NCBI GenBank assembly: GCA_963705525.1
Contig: CAVPJW010000007.1
Span: 372,001 to 436,000, forward strand
Source: CAVPJW01 sp963705525
GTDB taxonomy: Bacteria; Acidobacteriota; Vicinamibacteria; Vicinamibacterales; CAVPJW01
Length of the DNA: 64,000 bases
Direction: 5' to 3'
The notes under the pieces are model-generated. The model did not search any database and was not told the origin of the DNA. It saw only the letters and a list, made by a program, of their open reading frames with translations. Each line of letters opens with the position of its first letter. The stretch's first letter is position 1. The position numbers were made by a program, and so were the translations under genes. Positions 33,289 to 41,966 of the stretch are shown here, piece after piece.

Positions 33289-35172
33289 TTGAAGATTTGC
33301 GGGGCCCTGAGCATCGGGGCCGCGCTGAGTCGTCCTATGTCTGGCACTCACAGGAGCAGATCGATCTGGCCCTGGTTCGCCTTGTATTTCGTCGCGCTCT
33401 GTGTTCTTGTCGCCGGCTCGGCGCCGCGGCGTGTCGGCGACGGATATCAATACATGGCCATGGCGCTCAATCTCGCCCATGGGCATGGTCCGTCACTTTC
33501 GAAAGATGACCTCGATCGAACGGCAGAGCGGTTTGGTGAAATGGGCGCCGGTTTTGCCGGCACACCGCTCGTCAAACCCGAGCTCACGAATCGCCAGGGT
33601 CGCCAGGAGTTTCCCCACTTCTGGCTCTATCCCCTGCTGGCGGCGCCCGCGGTCCGGGTGGCCGATTGGTTCAGGCTGAGTCCCAATTACGGATTCACGG
33701 CGCTCAACATCACCCTGCTGCTCGCGGCATTCGCTGTTGCCGTGAAACGCCTCCACCCGGCGTTCGTGCTGCTGCTCTTCGTGAGCCCGATCGTCTGGTG
33801 GACCGACAAAGCGCACACCGAAGTCTTTACGTTCTCGCTGCTGATCGTCGCGTTCTCGCTGGCGAACGAGCGCCTCATGGTGTCGCTCCTCGCGCTCGCC
33901 GTCGCCTCGACGCAGAATCCCCCTTTTGCGCTCCTCATACCCGTGATCGCCTGGTGCCATCGATCGAGGCTCGCATTGACGAGGCGCTGGATCGTCACGG
34001 GCGCGGCTGTCAGTGCGCTGGCCCTCGTTCATCCGCTCTACTATCTGTGGCGGCTCGGCAGGGCGACGTTGCTCATCGACCGTTCCGAGTTGTTCGTCCC
34101 GGGATTGACTGGATTGACGGCCGTCCTCATCGATCCGAACATCGGCCTGTTCTGGGCGTTCCCCGCATGGCCCGTGGTCGTACTCGGCCTTCTGTATTTC
34201 CGACTGATCAAGAGGCGGCCAATGACGACGGGGTTACTGTGCTCGCTGCTTGTCGCCGCGGTCGTGATCGTCTCCGTGTCGCAGGCTCCCAACGTCAATC
34301 ACGGCGGTACTCCCGGTCTCAGCCGCCACGGCCTCTGGCTGATCCCGGTGGCCGTGCCGCTGATGCTCGAAGCCGGTCTCGAGGCCCGGCAAGGCTGGTG
34401 GCCGGCGCTGGTGATTGTGGCGTCGATTTCAGCTGTCTGGAGCTCGGTCGCGTTCCGACCGAGTGTCCAGGAGAACTACCAGACGCCGACACGGGCGGCT
34501 TCGTGGTTGTGGAGCAGGTGGCCAGCGCTCGACGACCCTCTGCCTGAGATTTTTGCCGAGCGCGCGGTGGGACTCGGCGATGCGCACTATCTCCCGGCGT
34601 CGACACCGCACTGTGAGAAAGTGCTGCTGGTGGCGCTCGGCGAACGAGCGATGAGATGGCCCCTGCCCTGCCCGCCCGTCGAAGTGCCGGCGTTCTGCCA
34701 GGTTCCCAATACGCTCTGCTATGCGAATCGCTTCGATGCGGGATACCAGTTCGCGTTCGCGCCGCGGCAAGCGGGATTTCGGGTTGCCGAGCTCGGGTTG
34801 GCGTGGAACTGGAACACCAGGACAATGTCACGGGCGCACCAGCGGCAACCCGCGGTCGAATGGGACAGCCTGCGTCGTGATTCACTGGAGACAAGCGGTG
34901 TGGTGATCGAATCCGTTGAACCGCCGATTGCGCTCGAGACATTCCGAACGACAGACCAGCGCTTCGTGCGAGTGCCGCCTCATGCCGGGGCGAGTCACAT
35001 CACGATTCGAGTCCCGAGCGAGCTGACATTGGCGATCATCGACGGCCGGAGCTTCTCGACGCTGACGTCCGTGACCCCGCGAGTGACCACCCCGGGCGTG
35101 TACAATATCGACGTTCCATCAGGGACGGACGCGGTGCTCATGCTGGAACCGACGCAACCGAAACGCTCGTGA
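33289..35172 (+). CDS. Polytopic membrane protein, GT-C glycosyltransferase-like
   Basis: Up to 627 residues with about ten N-terminal membrane helices and a C-terminal extracytoplasmic beta domain. The first loop after helix 1 carries GDGYQYMAMALNLA, an acidic motif at the position where GT-C enzymes bind the lipid-phosphate sugar. Later helices include LLLLFVSPIVWWTDKAHTEVF. The C-terminal 200 residues resemble a soluble sugar-handling region. TTG 33289 gives the longest form, but ATG 33337 (MSGTHRSRS) is a sounder start. Its stop overlaps the methyltransferase start (GTGA). I call it a probable glycosyltransferase; no closer family is recognised. Confidence 0.65.
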   Translation: MKICGALSIGAALSRPMSGTHRSRSIWPWFALYFVALCVLVAGSAPRRVGDGYQYMAMALNLAHGHGPSLSKDDLDRTAERFGEMGAGFAGTPLVKPELTNRQGRQEFPHFWLYPLLAAPAVRVADWFRLSPNYGFTALNITLLLAAFAVAVKRLHPAFVLLLFVSPIVWWTDKAHTEVFTFSLLIVAFSLANERLMVSLLALAVASTQNPPFALLIPVIAWCHRSRLALTRRWIVTGAAVSALALVHPLYYLWRLGRATLLIDRSELFVPGLTGLTAVLIDPNIGLFWAFPAWPVVVLGLLYFRLIKRRPMTTGLLCSLLVAAVVIVSVSQAPNVNHGGTPGLSRHGLWLIPVAVPLMLEAGLEARQGWWPALVIVASISAVWSSVAFRPSVQENYQTPTRAASWLWSRWPALDDPLPEIFAERAVGLGDAHYLPASTPHCEKVLLVALGERAMRWPLPCPPVEVPAFCQVPNTLCYANRFDAGYQFAFAPRQAGFRVAELGLAWNWNTRTMSRAHQRQPAVEWDSLRRDSLETSGVVIESVEPPIALETFRTTDQRFVRVPPHAGASHITIRVPSELTLAIIDGRSFSTLTSVTPRVTTPGVYNIDVPSGTDAVLMLEPTQPKRS

Positions 35173-35996
35173 GCATCTCAAACCCGCAGGACGCGTTCTC
35201 GACCTGGCTTGACGCGCTCCAGTCGCGTCACGGGAGCGGTCTGGCGTTCGCCGAAATCACCCGCGGACTTCGCGCGCTGTCGTCCGCATACGTCGAACGC
35301 CGGGTCAGCATCGGCTCGCGATCTCCGCTCGATGGAGCCGGCAAACGGGCGGCGTTTGCCCTATTCTACGGACCCCTTCACTGGCTGGTCGTGGACCACA
35401 TTGCCCGGAGCCTCGAGCTCGAACGGCATCGATTCAGGTACGTCATCGATCTTGGCTGCGGCGCCGGGGCCGCTGGTGCGGCGTTCGCCGTGGCCTCTGC
35501 GCCGACGGCCCGGGTGACGGGGATCGACCGTCATCCGTGGGCCGTGGACGAAGCGCGCTGGACGTACCGAACCGCGGGACTGTCAGGCACGGCGATCCGA
35601 TCCGAGCTGTCTCGCGCCCGTCTCTCAGCGGCATCGACGGCCATCCTGGCCGCGTTCTCGGTAAACGAGCTCGGTGTGGACGATCGTAACCGCCTGCTCG
35701 ACGATCTTCTGCGGGCCGCCGATCACGGCGCGGCAGTGCTGGTAGTCGAACCGATCGCGAAGACCGTGACGCCCTGGTGGAAGAGCTGGTCCGAACAATT
35801 CGCCAACCGCGGCGGCCGTGCCGACGAATGGCGATTTGTCGTCGAACTGCCCGAGCCGGTTCGACGTCTAGACGAAGCAGCCGGGCTTGATCACCGCACG
35901 CTGACCGCGAAATCCCTCTGGCTTCCGCCCGGACTCAGTGCGCCTCGAGATCCTCGGCCGACCGATCGGCAAGCGCCCAGAGAGCCGCGAGGCTGA
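35169..35996 (+). CDS. Class I SAM-dependent methyltransferase
   Basis: A 275-residue Rossmann methyltransferase whose SAM motif I is VIDLGCGAGAAGAAFA, followed by TGIDRHPWAVDEARW (motif II acidic) and AAFSVNELGVDDR (motif IV-like). The overall design, with an N-terminal helical part before motif I, recalls Rsm22-type proteins, but the match is not conclusive. Start GTG 35169 overlaps the membrane-protein stop by 4 bases, implying translational coupling. The 3' end overlaps, tail to tail, the MHS transporter gene by 62 bases. The substrate is unknown; a small molecule or a glycan made by the upstream protein are options. Confidence 0.72.
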   Translation: MSISNPQDAFSTWLDALQSRHGSGLAFAEITRGLRALSSAYVERRVSIGSRSPLDGAGKRAAFALFYGPLHWLVVDHIARSLELERHRFRYVIDLGCGAGAAGAAFAVASAPTARVTGIDRHPWAVDEARWTYRTAGLSGTAIRSELSRARLSAASTAILAAFSVNELGVDDRNRLLDDLLRAADHGAAVLVVEPIAKTVTPWWKSWSEQFANRGGRADEWRFVVELPEPVRRLDEAAGLDHRTLTAKSLWLPPGLSAPRDPRPTDRQAPREPRG

Positions 35997-37233
35997 TCAG
36001 TGCCGAGATGGACATGTATGCCGCGATCGCCGTCGAACTCTTGAAGGACTCGAACAGCCACAAAGCCACGATGGGCGCGGCGCCCGCCGGAATGGATGCG
36101 AGCTGGTAGCCCAGCGACGAGCCGCTATACCTGAGGCGACTAGGGAACGTCTCTGCGATCACGGCCGCCTGAGGCGCGTACTGCATGTCGTGAATGGGAC
36201 TCGACAAGACGATCGCCCACATCACGAGACTGGCTTGTCGCGTATCGAGAAGCGCGAAATAGACGAACGGCCAGATCATCATCGCCGCACATCCGACGCC
36301 GAGCAGGCGACGCCGACCCACATGGTCCGATAGAAACCCCCACGTCGGAATCGCCAGGAGCGAGGCGAACGCATAGAGCACGATGTCGTTCAGCAGCACT
36401 CGCCGATCAAACCGCAGCACCTGCGTCCCATAGGTGAGCACGTACGTCGTAAAGAGATAGAACGGCACCATCTGCCCGGTTCTGAGGAGAGCCGTCAGAA
36501 GGACTTCTCTCCATTTCTGACGCAGCGCCTCGATGACCGGGGCGCGTTCGATGCGGCCTTCCGCGCGCACGCGCGCGAAGGCTGGCGTCTCCTGAATGCC
36601 AACGCGGATATAGAAACCGATGAAGACCAGTATCAGGCTCGCGACGAACGGCACCCGCCAGCCCCAGGTCACAAAGGCTTCGTTCGTCAGTCTGTTCATG
36701 ATCCAGAGCGCCCCGTTGGCAAGCACGAGACCGCAGGGAGCGCCGAATTGAGGCCAGCTCGCGATGAAGCCTCGCCTGCGCGCGTCGCCCCACTCCGCCG
36801 CCAGGAGCACCGAGCCCCCCCATTCGCCCCCGACCGCGATTCCCTGCAGCATGCGGCCCGCCGTCAGTAACACCGCGCCCCAGATGCCGATCTGGTGATA
36901 GTCGGGAATCAGTCCGATGCCCGCCGTTGCCGTGCCCATGAGCACCAATGTCGCGATCAGCGAAGCCTTTCGACCCAGACGATCGCCGTAGTGGCCGAAG
37001 ATGGCCGCGCCAACCGGACGCGAGGCAAAGCCGACGAAGAATGTCGAGAACGCGAGGAGCGTGCCGACGAACGGATCCGAAGCCGGGAAGAACCGCTGCG
37101 GGAAGACAAGAGCCGCGACGACGCCGTACAGAAAGAAGTCGTACCACTCGATGGCCGTGCCCACGGTAGATGCCACCACGGCGCGCACCAGCTGGCGGCG
37201 ACGCAGTTCAGGATCGGTGAAATGATCGGTCAT
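35935..37233 (-). CDS. MFS transporter of the metabolite:H+ symporter (MHS) family
   Basis: A 432-residue proton symporter with 12 helices. Markers are TAIEWYDFFLYG at helix 1, the RPVGAAIFGHYGDRLGRK loop (the MFS A-motif GxxxDRxGR, here GHYGDRLGRK), and RMLQGIAVGGEWGGSVLLAAEW, the MHS signature after helix 4. Such carriers import alpha-ketoglutarate, proline, shikimate, citrate or similar acids. Helices are well defined and the length is normal. GCTATAAT on the minus strand, 17 bases before ATG 37233, is a likely -10 box. Its 3' end overlaps the methyltransferase gene by 62 bases. Confidence 0.87.
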   Translation of the reverse strand: MTDHFTDPELRRRQLVRAVVASTVGTAIEWYDFFLYGVVAALVFPQRFFPASDPFVGTLLAFSTFFVGFASRPVGAAIFGHYGDRLGRKASLIATLVLMGTATAGIGLIPDYHQIGIWGAVLLTAGRMLQGIAVGGEWGGSVLLAAEWGDARRRGFIASWPQFGAPCGLVLANGALWIMNRLTNEAFVTWGWRVPFVASLILVFIGFYIRVGIQETPAFARVRAEGRIERAPVIEALRQKWREVLLTALLRTGQMVPFYLFTTYVLTYGTQVLRFDRRVLLNDIVLYAFASLLAIPTWGFLSDHVGRRRLLGVGCAAMMIWPFVYFALLDTRQASLVMWAIVLSSPIHDMQYAPQAAVIAETFPSRLRYSGSSLGYQLASIPAGAAPIVALWLFESFKSSTAIAAYMSISALISLAALWALADRSAEDLEAH

Positions 37234-37250
37234 CTGCGAGTCGAGGGCTG

Positions 37251-37258
37251 ATTATAGC
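37251..37258 (-). promoter_or_regulatory. Extended -10 box of the MHS transporter
   Basis: GCTATAAT on the minus strand ends 17 bases before ATG 37233. It is identical to the box before the HupE/UreJ gene. Confidence 0.45.
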
Positions 37259-37307
37259 GACCGCAACGCGTCGGCACGGGCACGCGTGCCGTCCCAGGGG
37301 TGCGGGA

Positions 37308-37386
37308 ACCTCCAGGACCTCGAGGACTTTGAAGACCTTGACGACCGAAAGGACCTGGAGGATCCCACAGGACCTGAAGAACTTGT
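37308..37386. repeat. GGACCT-type degenerate array
   Basis: About eight GGACC/AGACC/GAACT words with 8-12 base spacing fill the divergent gap between the MHS transporter and the F420/NADP oxidoreductase-like gene. The remaining part of the gap holds AGGAG ahead of ATG 37438. Confidence 0.6.
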
Positions 37387-37437
37387 GATAACCCCTCCCC
37401 ACCGAGTGAGAATGAGAGCTCAGGAGATCCACACGAC

Positions 37438-38091
37438 ATGAAAATCGGCATTCTCGGAACCGGCATCGTCGGCAGCACGATCGGCACCAAACTCGTGCAG
37501 CTCGGACACCACGTAATGATGGGCGCCCGCCAGACGGGCAACCCGAAAGCACTGGCGTGGTTGCTGGCCGCAGGGAAGACAGCGTCACAAGGCAGCTTCG
37601 CGCACACGGCCTCGTTCGGCGAGATACTCTTCAACTGCACCGCCGGCTCGTCGTCGCTCGACGCGCTCCGGCTTGCGGGAGCGGACAACCTCGGCGATAA
37701 GATCCTGATCGACGTGGCCAACCCTCTCGATCTGTCGAAGGGCATGCCGCCCACGCTGACCATTTCAAACACCGACTCGCTTGGCGAGCGTATTCAGGCC
37801 GCGTTTCCAAAGCTGCGCGTTGTCAAGGCGCTGAACACCATCACCTGCAACATCATGGTGAATCCGGCGCTCTTGCCCGGCGATCACGACCTCTTCATCT
37901 GCGGTAACGATGTCGCCGCCAAGTCGCGGGTCGTCGATGGGCTTGTCGAATGGTTCGGATGGCCGCGGGCCCGTATCATGGATGTCGGCGACATCACGGC
38001 CGCGCGCGGTACGGAAATGTACATCGCGCTCTGGGTTCGACTGATGCTCACGCTTCACACGGCGCAGTTCAACGTGCACGTGGTGAAATGA
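37438..38091 (+). CDS. NADP-dependent oxidoreductase, F420-reductase-like
   Basis: A 217-residue protein with a Rossmann start MKIGILGTGIVGSTIGTKLVQLGH (GxGxxG) and the segment MGARQTGNP, where NADP 2'-phosphate contacts are expected. Then come TFNCTAGSS-like LFNCTAGSSSLDAL, DVANPLDLSKG and KALNTITCNIMVNP, all typical of the NADPH:F420 oxidoreductase family, many members of which do not use F420. The C-terminal half is short. ATG 37438 follows CAGGAG by about 11 bases. A DinB gene starts 17 bases downstream, suggesting a two-gene operon. The substrate is unknown. Confidence 0.82.
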   Translation: MKIGILGTGIVGSTIGTKLVQLGHHVMMGARQTGNPKALAWLLAAGKTASQGSFAHTASFGEILFNCTAGSSSLDALRLAGADNLGDKILIDVANPLDLSKGMPPTLTISNTDSLGERIQAAFPKLRVVKALNTITCNIMVNPALLPGDHDLFICGNDVAAKSRVVDGLVEWFGWPRARIMDVGDITAARGTEMYIALWVRLMLTLHTAQFNVHVVK

Positions 38092-38107
38092 ACGGAAGGA
38101 CACGGAC

Positions 38108-38599
38108 GTGGCAATGATTGATCGGTACCGACGATGGTTCGAGTACCAGAGAGAGGCGCACCGGAAGACGCTGGCATCGCTGACGGCGGTCCCGCCGGAT
38201 CAGCGCTCCACCGCGTGGTTCCAGAAGGCGGTCGATCTCTTCGCGCACGTCATGGCCGCCCGTCGGCTCTGGCTCGTCAGGCTGGGAATCCTGAAGGAAG
38301 AACCTGCAGATCTGTTTCCGAAGGGGACTGCGCTCGAAAATCTCGCGGCGCTGGCCGCCAGCGTCGAGCCCGCATGGGTTCAGTACCTGGCGGGGCTGGA
38401 CGATCGCGAACTGGCGCACGTGGTCGACTATCGATCATGGGAGGGCCCCCGGTTTCGCAACACGGTTGAGGACATCCTGACGCAGCTCTTCGGACACTCG
38501 TCCTATCACCGTGGCCAGATCGCCCAGCTCGTCCGCGCAGGCGGCGGCGCGCCCGCTGTTACCGATTTCATCTTCTGGTCGCGTGAGCCAATCGAGTGA
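38108..38599 (+). CDS. DinB-family four-helix protein
   Basis: A 163-residue DinB-like bundle. The metal-ligand pattern appears as DLFAHVMAARRLWL near 45 and FGHSSYHRGQIAQLVRAGG near 135, the latter a typical DinB C-terminal H-x3-H-R motif. Starts at GTG 38108 or ATG 38114 differ by two residues. It sits 16 bases after the NADP oxidoreductase gene. Like the DinB protein at 29281, it probably binds zinc or nickel and may transfer a small thiol, but the reaction is not known. Confidence 0.8.
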   Translation: MAMIDRYRRWFEYQREAHRKTLASLTAVPPDQRSTAWFQKAVDLFAHVMAARRLWLVRLGILKEEPADLFPKGTALENLAALAASVEPAWVQYLAGLDDRELAHVVDYRSWEGPRFRNTVEDILTQLFGHSSYHRGQIAQLVRAGGGAPAVTDFIFWSREPIE

Positions 38600-38624
38600 A
38601 ACGGCGGCGAGCCGGCAGGAGAGC

Positions 38625-39173
38625 TCAGCTCCCCATGCCGTAGGTCAACCCAGCCATCGCCGTGCCGAATACGATAGCCGCAATCGCGATCGTCGCCATG
38701 TAGCCCGCAAACCCGATGAGGCAGACGAGGACGGCGCGGCCGGTCGTCGAATAGTCGAGGGCCTGCCGAACCGCGACGACCATCGCCACGATCGACCACA
38801 CGGTGGTCAGCATGCGGACGATGCCTCCCAGGATCGGGATGATCCCGAGCACGTTGAAGAGGCCCGGCGCCGACGAGAACCCGATCGTCCGGAGCAACTG
38901 TCCAAGATCGGCCCGAGTGGACGGCTCGGGCATGACCTTCGTGCCCACGATCCACGTGACGAGCGCCCAGATCAGCCATCCCACCAGCGACACGAACGCC
39001 ACCGAGATCAGCGCGCCTCCACCGATGCCGGTCGCGCCGATGCCGCTCGCAATCGCCGACAGGACGACGACGGCCAGGGCCTGGGTCATTGCCGACTGAT
39101 CGGCCTCGACTTCCTCGTAGGTCGCCGGATCGAGCTTGATTGCGCCGATAATTCGCTCTCCGAAACTCGCCAT
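38625..39173 (-). CDS. Yip1-domain membrane protein
   Basis: From ATG 39173 (MASFGERIIGAIKLDPATYEEVEADQ) the protein has 182 residues. A soluble N-terminal helix with the phrase LDPATYEEVEAD, common at the start of bacterial Yip1 proteins, is followed by five hydrophobic segments (LAVVVLSAIASGIGATG, SVAFVSLVGWLIWALVTWIVG, APGLFNVLGIIPILGGIVRML, VWSIVAMVVAVRQAL, VLVCLIGFAGYMATIAIAA). Bacterial members are thought to interact with membrane or trafficking partners, but no function is established. It lies tail to tail with the DinB gene and downstream of the dipeptidase on the same strand. Confidence 0.8.
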   Translation of the reverse strand: MASFGERIIGAIKLDPATYEEVEADQSAMTQALAVVVLSAIASGIGATGIGGGALISVAFVSLVGWLIWALVTWIVGTKVMPEPSTRADLGQLLRTIGFSSAPGLFNVLGIIPILGGIVRMLTTVWSIVAMVVAVRQALDYSTTGRAVLVCLIGFAGYMATIAIAAIVFGTAMAGLTYGMGS

Positions 39174-39210
39174 CGCATCCTCCGTGAGTGGACGGTCGTT
39201 CAGTGGCTGG

Positions 39211-40455
39211 CTACTTTCCCGACGGGCTCGCACCGGCTGCCTGCTGCAGCGATGCGGCCATCTTCTCCGCCTCCGCCATCACTCGCAGCGTGTTCTCGCC
39301 CCACACCTTGCGGATCGTCTCTTCGGACACGCCACGTTTCAGGAGCTCATATGTGATGTTCTCGAACTTCGAGCAGTCTTCGAGATCCACCGGCTTGGGA
39401 GCGTCGTAGCCATAGTCCACTCCGATCCCGACGTGATCGGGACCGGCCACCTTGATCGCGTGCATGATGTGGTCGATAAAAACGGAGAGCGGCGTCGCTG
39501 GCCGATCGACCGGATCCGTGTACTTCGTGACGGCGTTGATCTGAATCACACCGCCGTTCCTGGCGAGCGCCTTCAGCATCTCGTCGGACATGTTCCTCGC
39601 GTGCGGCTTGACGCCGTCGACGGACGAATGCGACGCGATCACCGGCGCCTTCGTCGCCTCGAGGGCGTCGAAGAACGTCTTGTCGCCAATGTGGCTGACG
39701 TCCACGATCACGCCCAGCCGGTTCATTTCGGCCACGACGGCGCGCCCGAACGGGCTGAGCCCGTTGTGGGTCGGCTCGACCGGATCACCGATGCCCGATG
39801 TGTCGCCCCAATGCGTGTTGAACGCGTGCGTCAGGGTCATATACCGCACACCGAGCGTGTGAAAGACGCGCAGCACGCGCAGGTCGTCCTCGATCATGTA
39901 GCCGCCCTCGACGCCCATCAACGCCGCGATCCGCCCGGACGCTACGATGCGCCGAACGTCCGCCGCTGTCGTGGCGAGCGCCATGTCGCGCGAGTACTTC
40001 TTGCAGATCTCCAGAATCGCGTCGATTTGATCCAGAGACCGCTTGACGGCCATGCCGGGGCGCGGCTCGCGCTCCATGTAGATCGAGAAGAACTCGGCGT
40101 CGAGACCACCGGCCTTCATCGCAGCCAGGTCCATGTAGTTGTCAGGATGCCGATCGGAGAATTTCCACGGTCCGGGCGGGAATGAGCGCGTCCACGGATC
40201 GTCGATGGGGGCCTGGCCCGGATCCGTTGCCGCGTCGTAGCCCGGGCCCGCCATCCCCGGATCGGTGATGAGCACGGGCTTGGTTTCCTTTTCGAAGAAG
40301 GGCGTGAGATCGGCGTGCGTGTCGAGCACGATGATCTCCTTGTGCAGTCGATGCGCCCGCTCTCTGAGCGGATCCGACGACTGTGCCGAGCCTGCCAGCG
40401 ACCCGCACAGAATTGCCGCGCCGGCCGCAAGTGTAATCGTTCGTGATGTCATCAT
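39211..40455 (-). CDS. Secreted membrane dipeptidase (peptidase M19, renal dipeptidase family)
   Basis: Zinc-dependent dipeptidase of the amidohydrolase fold, exported by an N-terminal signal (MMTSRTITLAAGAAILCGSLAGSAQ). ATG 40455 or 40452 is the start; upstream frame is out of character. Zinc-ligand motifs are VLDTHADLTPFF (HxD), MGVEGGYMIED with the bridging Glu, VDVSHIGDKTFFD (His) and VIASHSSVDGVKPHARN (His). Length about 414 is typical. It probably hydrolyses D- or L-dipeptides from cell-wall or exogenous peptides. TATAAT on the minus strand, about 55 bases upstream, is its likely -10 box; the M24-like gene is divergent. Confidence 0.88.
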   Translation of the reverse strand: MMTSRTITLAAGAAILCGSLAGSAQSSDPLRERAHRLHKEIIVLDTHADLTPFFEKETKPVLITDPGMAGPGYDAATDPGQAPIDDPWTRSFPPGPWKFSDRHPDNYMDLAAMKAGGLDAEFFSIYMEREPRPGMAVKRSLDQIDAILEICKKYSRDMALATTAADVRRIVASGRIAALMGVEGGYMIEDDLRVLRVFHTLGVRYMTLTHAFNTHWGDTSGIGDPVEPTHNGLSPFGRAVVAEMNRLGVIVDVSHIGDKTFFDALEATKAPVIASHSSVDGVKPHARNMSDEMLKALARNGGVIQINAVTKYTDPVDRPATPLSVFIDHIMHAIKVAGPDHVGIGVDYGYDAPKPVDLEDCSKFENITYELLKRGVSEETIRKVWGENTLRVMAEAEKMAASLQQAAGASPSGK

Positions 40456-40509
40456 CGACCTCCAGCAGCGCCGAGCCTCGTCCCTCCCGCCGCGCGAAAA
40501 ACCGACTGG

Positions 40510-40515
40510 ATTATA
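40510..40515 (-). promoter_or_regulatory. -10 box of the dipeptidase gene
   Basis: A perfect TATAAT on the minus strand, preceded by a G-A extension (GATATAAT), about 55 bases before the dipeptidase ATG. It lies in the 148-base divergent gap, and no -35 is obvious. Confidence 0.4.
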
Positions 40516-40603
40516 TCGGCGAGACCGCGGCGTCGCACGTGCAGCTTGCCAGAAATCACAAACCCGAAGAAGATCGCTCGACTCTTTTCCCGGAGGCCGA
40601 TCC

Positions 40604-41929
40604 ATGACTGGTTGCCGCACGTTCGTTCGCCGATTGCTGGCCGCCGCCCTGCTCGTCGGCGTGTTCTGCGGCGACGCTCGGGCTCAAGAGGCCCGGCGCC
40701 GGTGGGAGCAGATGTGCCAGGTCCGCAAGGACAAGTTCGACTACGTCCTGCCAGCCGCCATGCGGGAGAACGGCATCGACATGTGGCTGGTCATGATGAA
40801 GGAGGGGCACTACGACCCGCTCTACGATCAGCTCGGACGGGGCTATCCGGGCCGCGTCGCGTACTACATCTTCACCGACCGCGGCACCGACCGGATTGAG
40901 CGTGCAGCGCTCGGCATCGAAGGCTACATGCTCGAAGCCTGCGGGGCGTACGACATCGTCAAGGGCGATTTCGATCTGAAGGCGTTCGTCGCCGAGCGGG
41001 GCCCGAAGCGGATCGGCCTCAACATGTCGGAAGAGATTGGCGGCGCCGACGGACTTTCTCATGCCGCGTATCTCGAGCTCACGCGAACACTCGGTGAGCC
41101 CTGGACCTCGCGGCTCGTCTCTGCCGAAAAGCTCGTGTCCGACTACCGCTCGCGGCGCGTGGCCTCGGAGATCGCGGCGTTCGCGGAAGCCGGGCATCTG
41201 TCGCGGTCCATCGCCGAGCGGGCGCTTTCGAATGACGTGATCCGACCCGGCGCCACCACCCTCGAGGACGTGGCGTGGTGGATGCAGGACCAGCTCCTCC
41301 AGCGGGGTCTCGGCTCGTCGTTCGACATGCCGTCGGTGTATATCACCGGACCGAGTGGGATCGAGGCGACCTCCAATCGCCGCGTGATCCAGAGAGGCGA
41401 TCTCCTGATCATCGACTGGGGCGTGTGTCTGATGGACTTCTGCACGGACGTCAAGCGGATGGCGTACGTTCTGAAGGAAGGCGAAGGCCAGGCGCCGGCC
41501 GGCATCCAGCGCGCGTTCGACGAGGGCCTCAAGGTGCGCGACATCATCCGGCGCACCATCAAGCCGGGCAAGCGCGCCGATGAGACGTTGACCCTCGTCA
41601 ACCAGAAGGTCGAGGAGGCGGGTTACGCCATCATGAAGACCTTCAACACGACGACAGACACGCCCAAGACAGAGGTGATCATCGGCTGCCACTCGGTCGG
41701 TGACCTCGGACATGGAGTCGGTCCGTCGATCGCCTGGTTCAACCCGCTGCGACTGACGTTCGAGATCAAGCCGACCAACATGTTCTCGATCGAGTTCTTC
41801 GCCTGGACGCCCGCCGCGGAATGGGGCGGCAAGAAGGTTCGCATCCCGCTCGAAGACGATGCCATCGTCACCGAGCGCGGCATTGAGTGGATCTATCCGA
41901 CGAATTCGAGAATCTTGCTGATCGGGTAA
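40604..41929 (+). CDS. Secreted M24-type metallopeptidase-like protein (creatinase/prolidase fold)
   Basis: A 441-residue protein with a signal peptide (TFVRRLLAAALLVGVFCGDARAQ) and a CGGAGG seven bases before ATG 40604. It has an N-terminal creatinase-like domain (MRENGIDMWLVMMKEGHYDPL ... YYIFTDRG) and a C-terminal pita-bread domain. In the latter, metal-binding residues are suggested by LLIIDWGVCLMDFCTDVKRMAYV (two Asp) and, less clearly, CHSVGDLGHGVGPS (His) and FSIEFFAWTP (Glu). It is likely periplasmic or outer-surface and may split proline-containing dipeptides or creatine-like amides. It is divergent from the M19 dipeptidase, forming a peptide-processing pair. Confidence 0.84.
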   Translation: MTGCRTFVRRLLAAALLVGVFCGDARAQEARRRWEQMCQVRKDKFDYVLPAAMRENGIDMWLVMMKEGHYDPLYDQLGRGYPGRVAYYIFTDRGTDRIERAALGIEGYMLEACGAYDIVKGDFDLKAFVAERGPKRIGLNMSEEIGGADGLSHAAYLELTRTLGEPWTSRLVSAEKLVSDYRSRRVASEIAAFAEAGHLSRSIAERALSNDVIRPGATTLEDVAWWMQDQLLQRGLGSSFDMPSVYITGPSGIEATSNRRVIQRGDLLIIDWGVCLMDFCTDVKRMAYVLKEGEGQAPAGIQRAFDEGLKVRDIIRRTIKPGKRADETLTLVNQKVEEAGYAIMKTFNTTTDTPKTEVIIGCHSVGDLGHGVGPSIAWFNPLRLTFEIKPTNMFSIEFFAWTPAAEWGGKKVRIPLEDDAIVTERGIEWIYPTNSRILLIG

Positions 41930-41934
41930 AAAGT

Positions 41935-41965
41935 CTCAGGGTCGAAGGGTCGCAAGGTTGAAGAG
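41935..41965. repeat. GGTCGAA-type short array
   Basis: Three to four GGTCG/GGTTG words lie in the 37-base gap before the calcineurin-like gene. An in-frame TTG at 41958 belongs to the array and is unlikely to be the start. Confidence 0.5.
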
Positions 41966-41966
41966 C

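Noticed and set aside
40265..40603. Longer N-terminus for the M24-like peptidase
   Set aside because: A proper signal peptide and CGGAGG point to ATG 40604; the upstream frame lies within the divergent dipeptidase gene.
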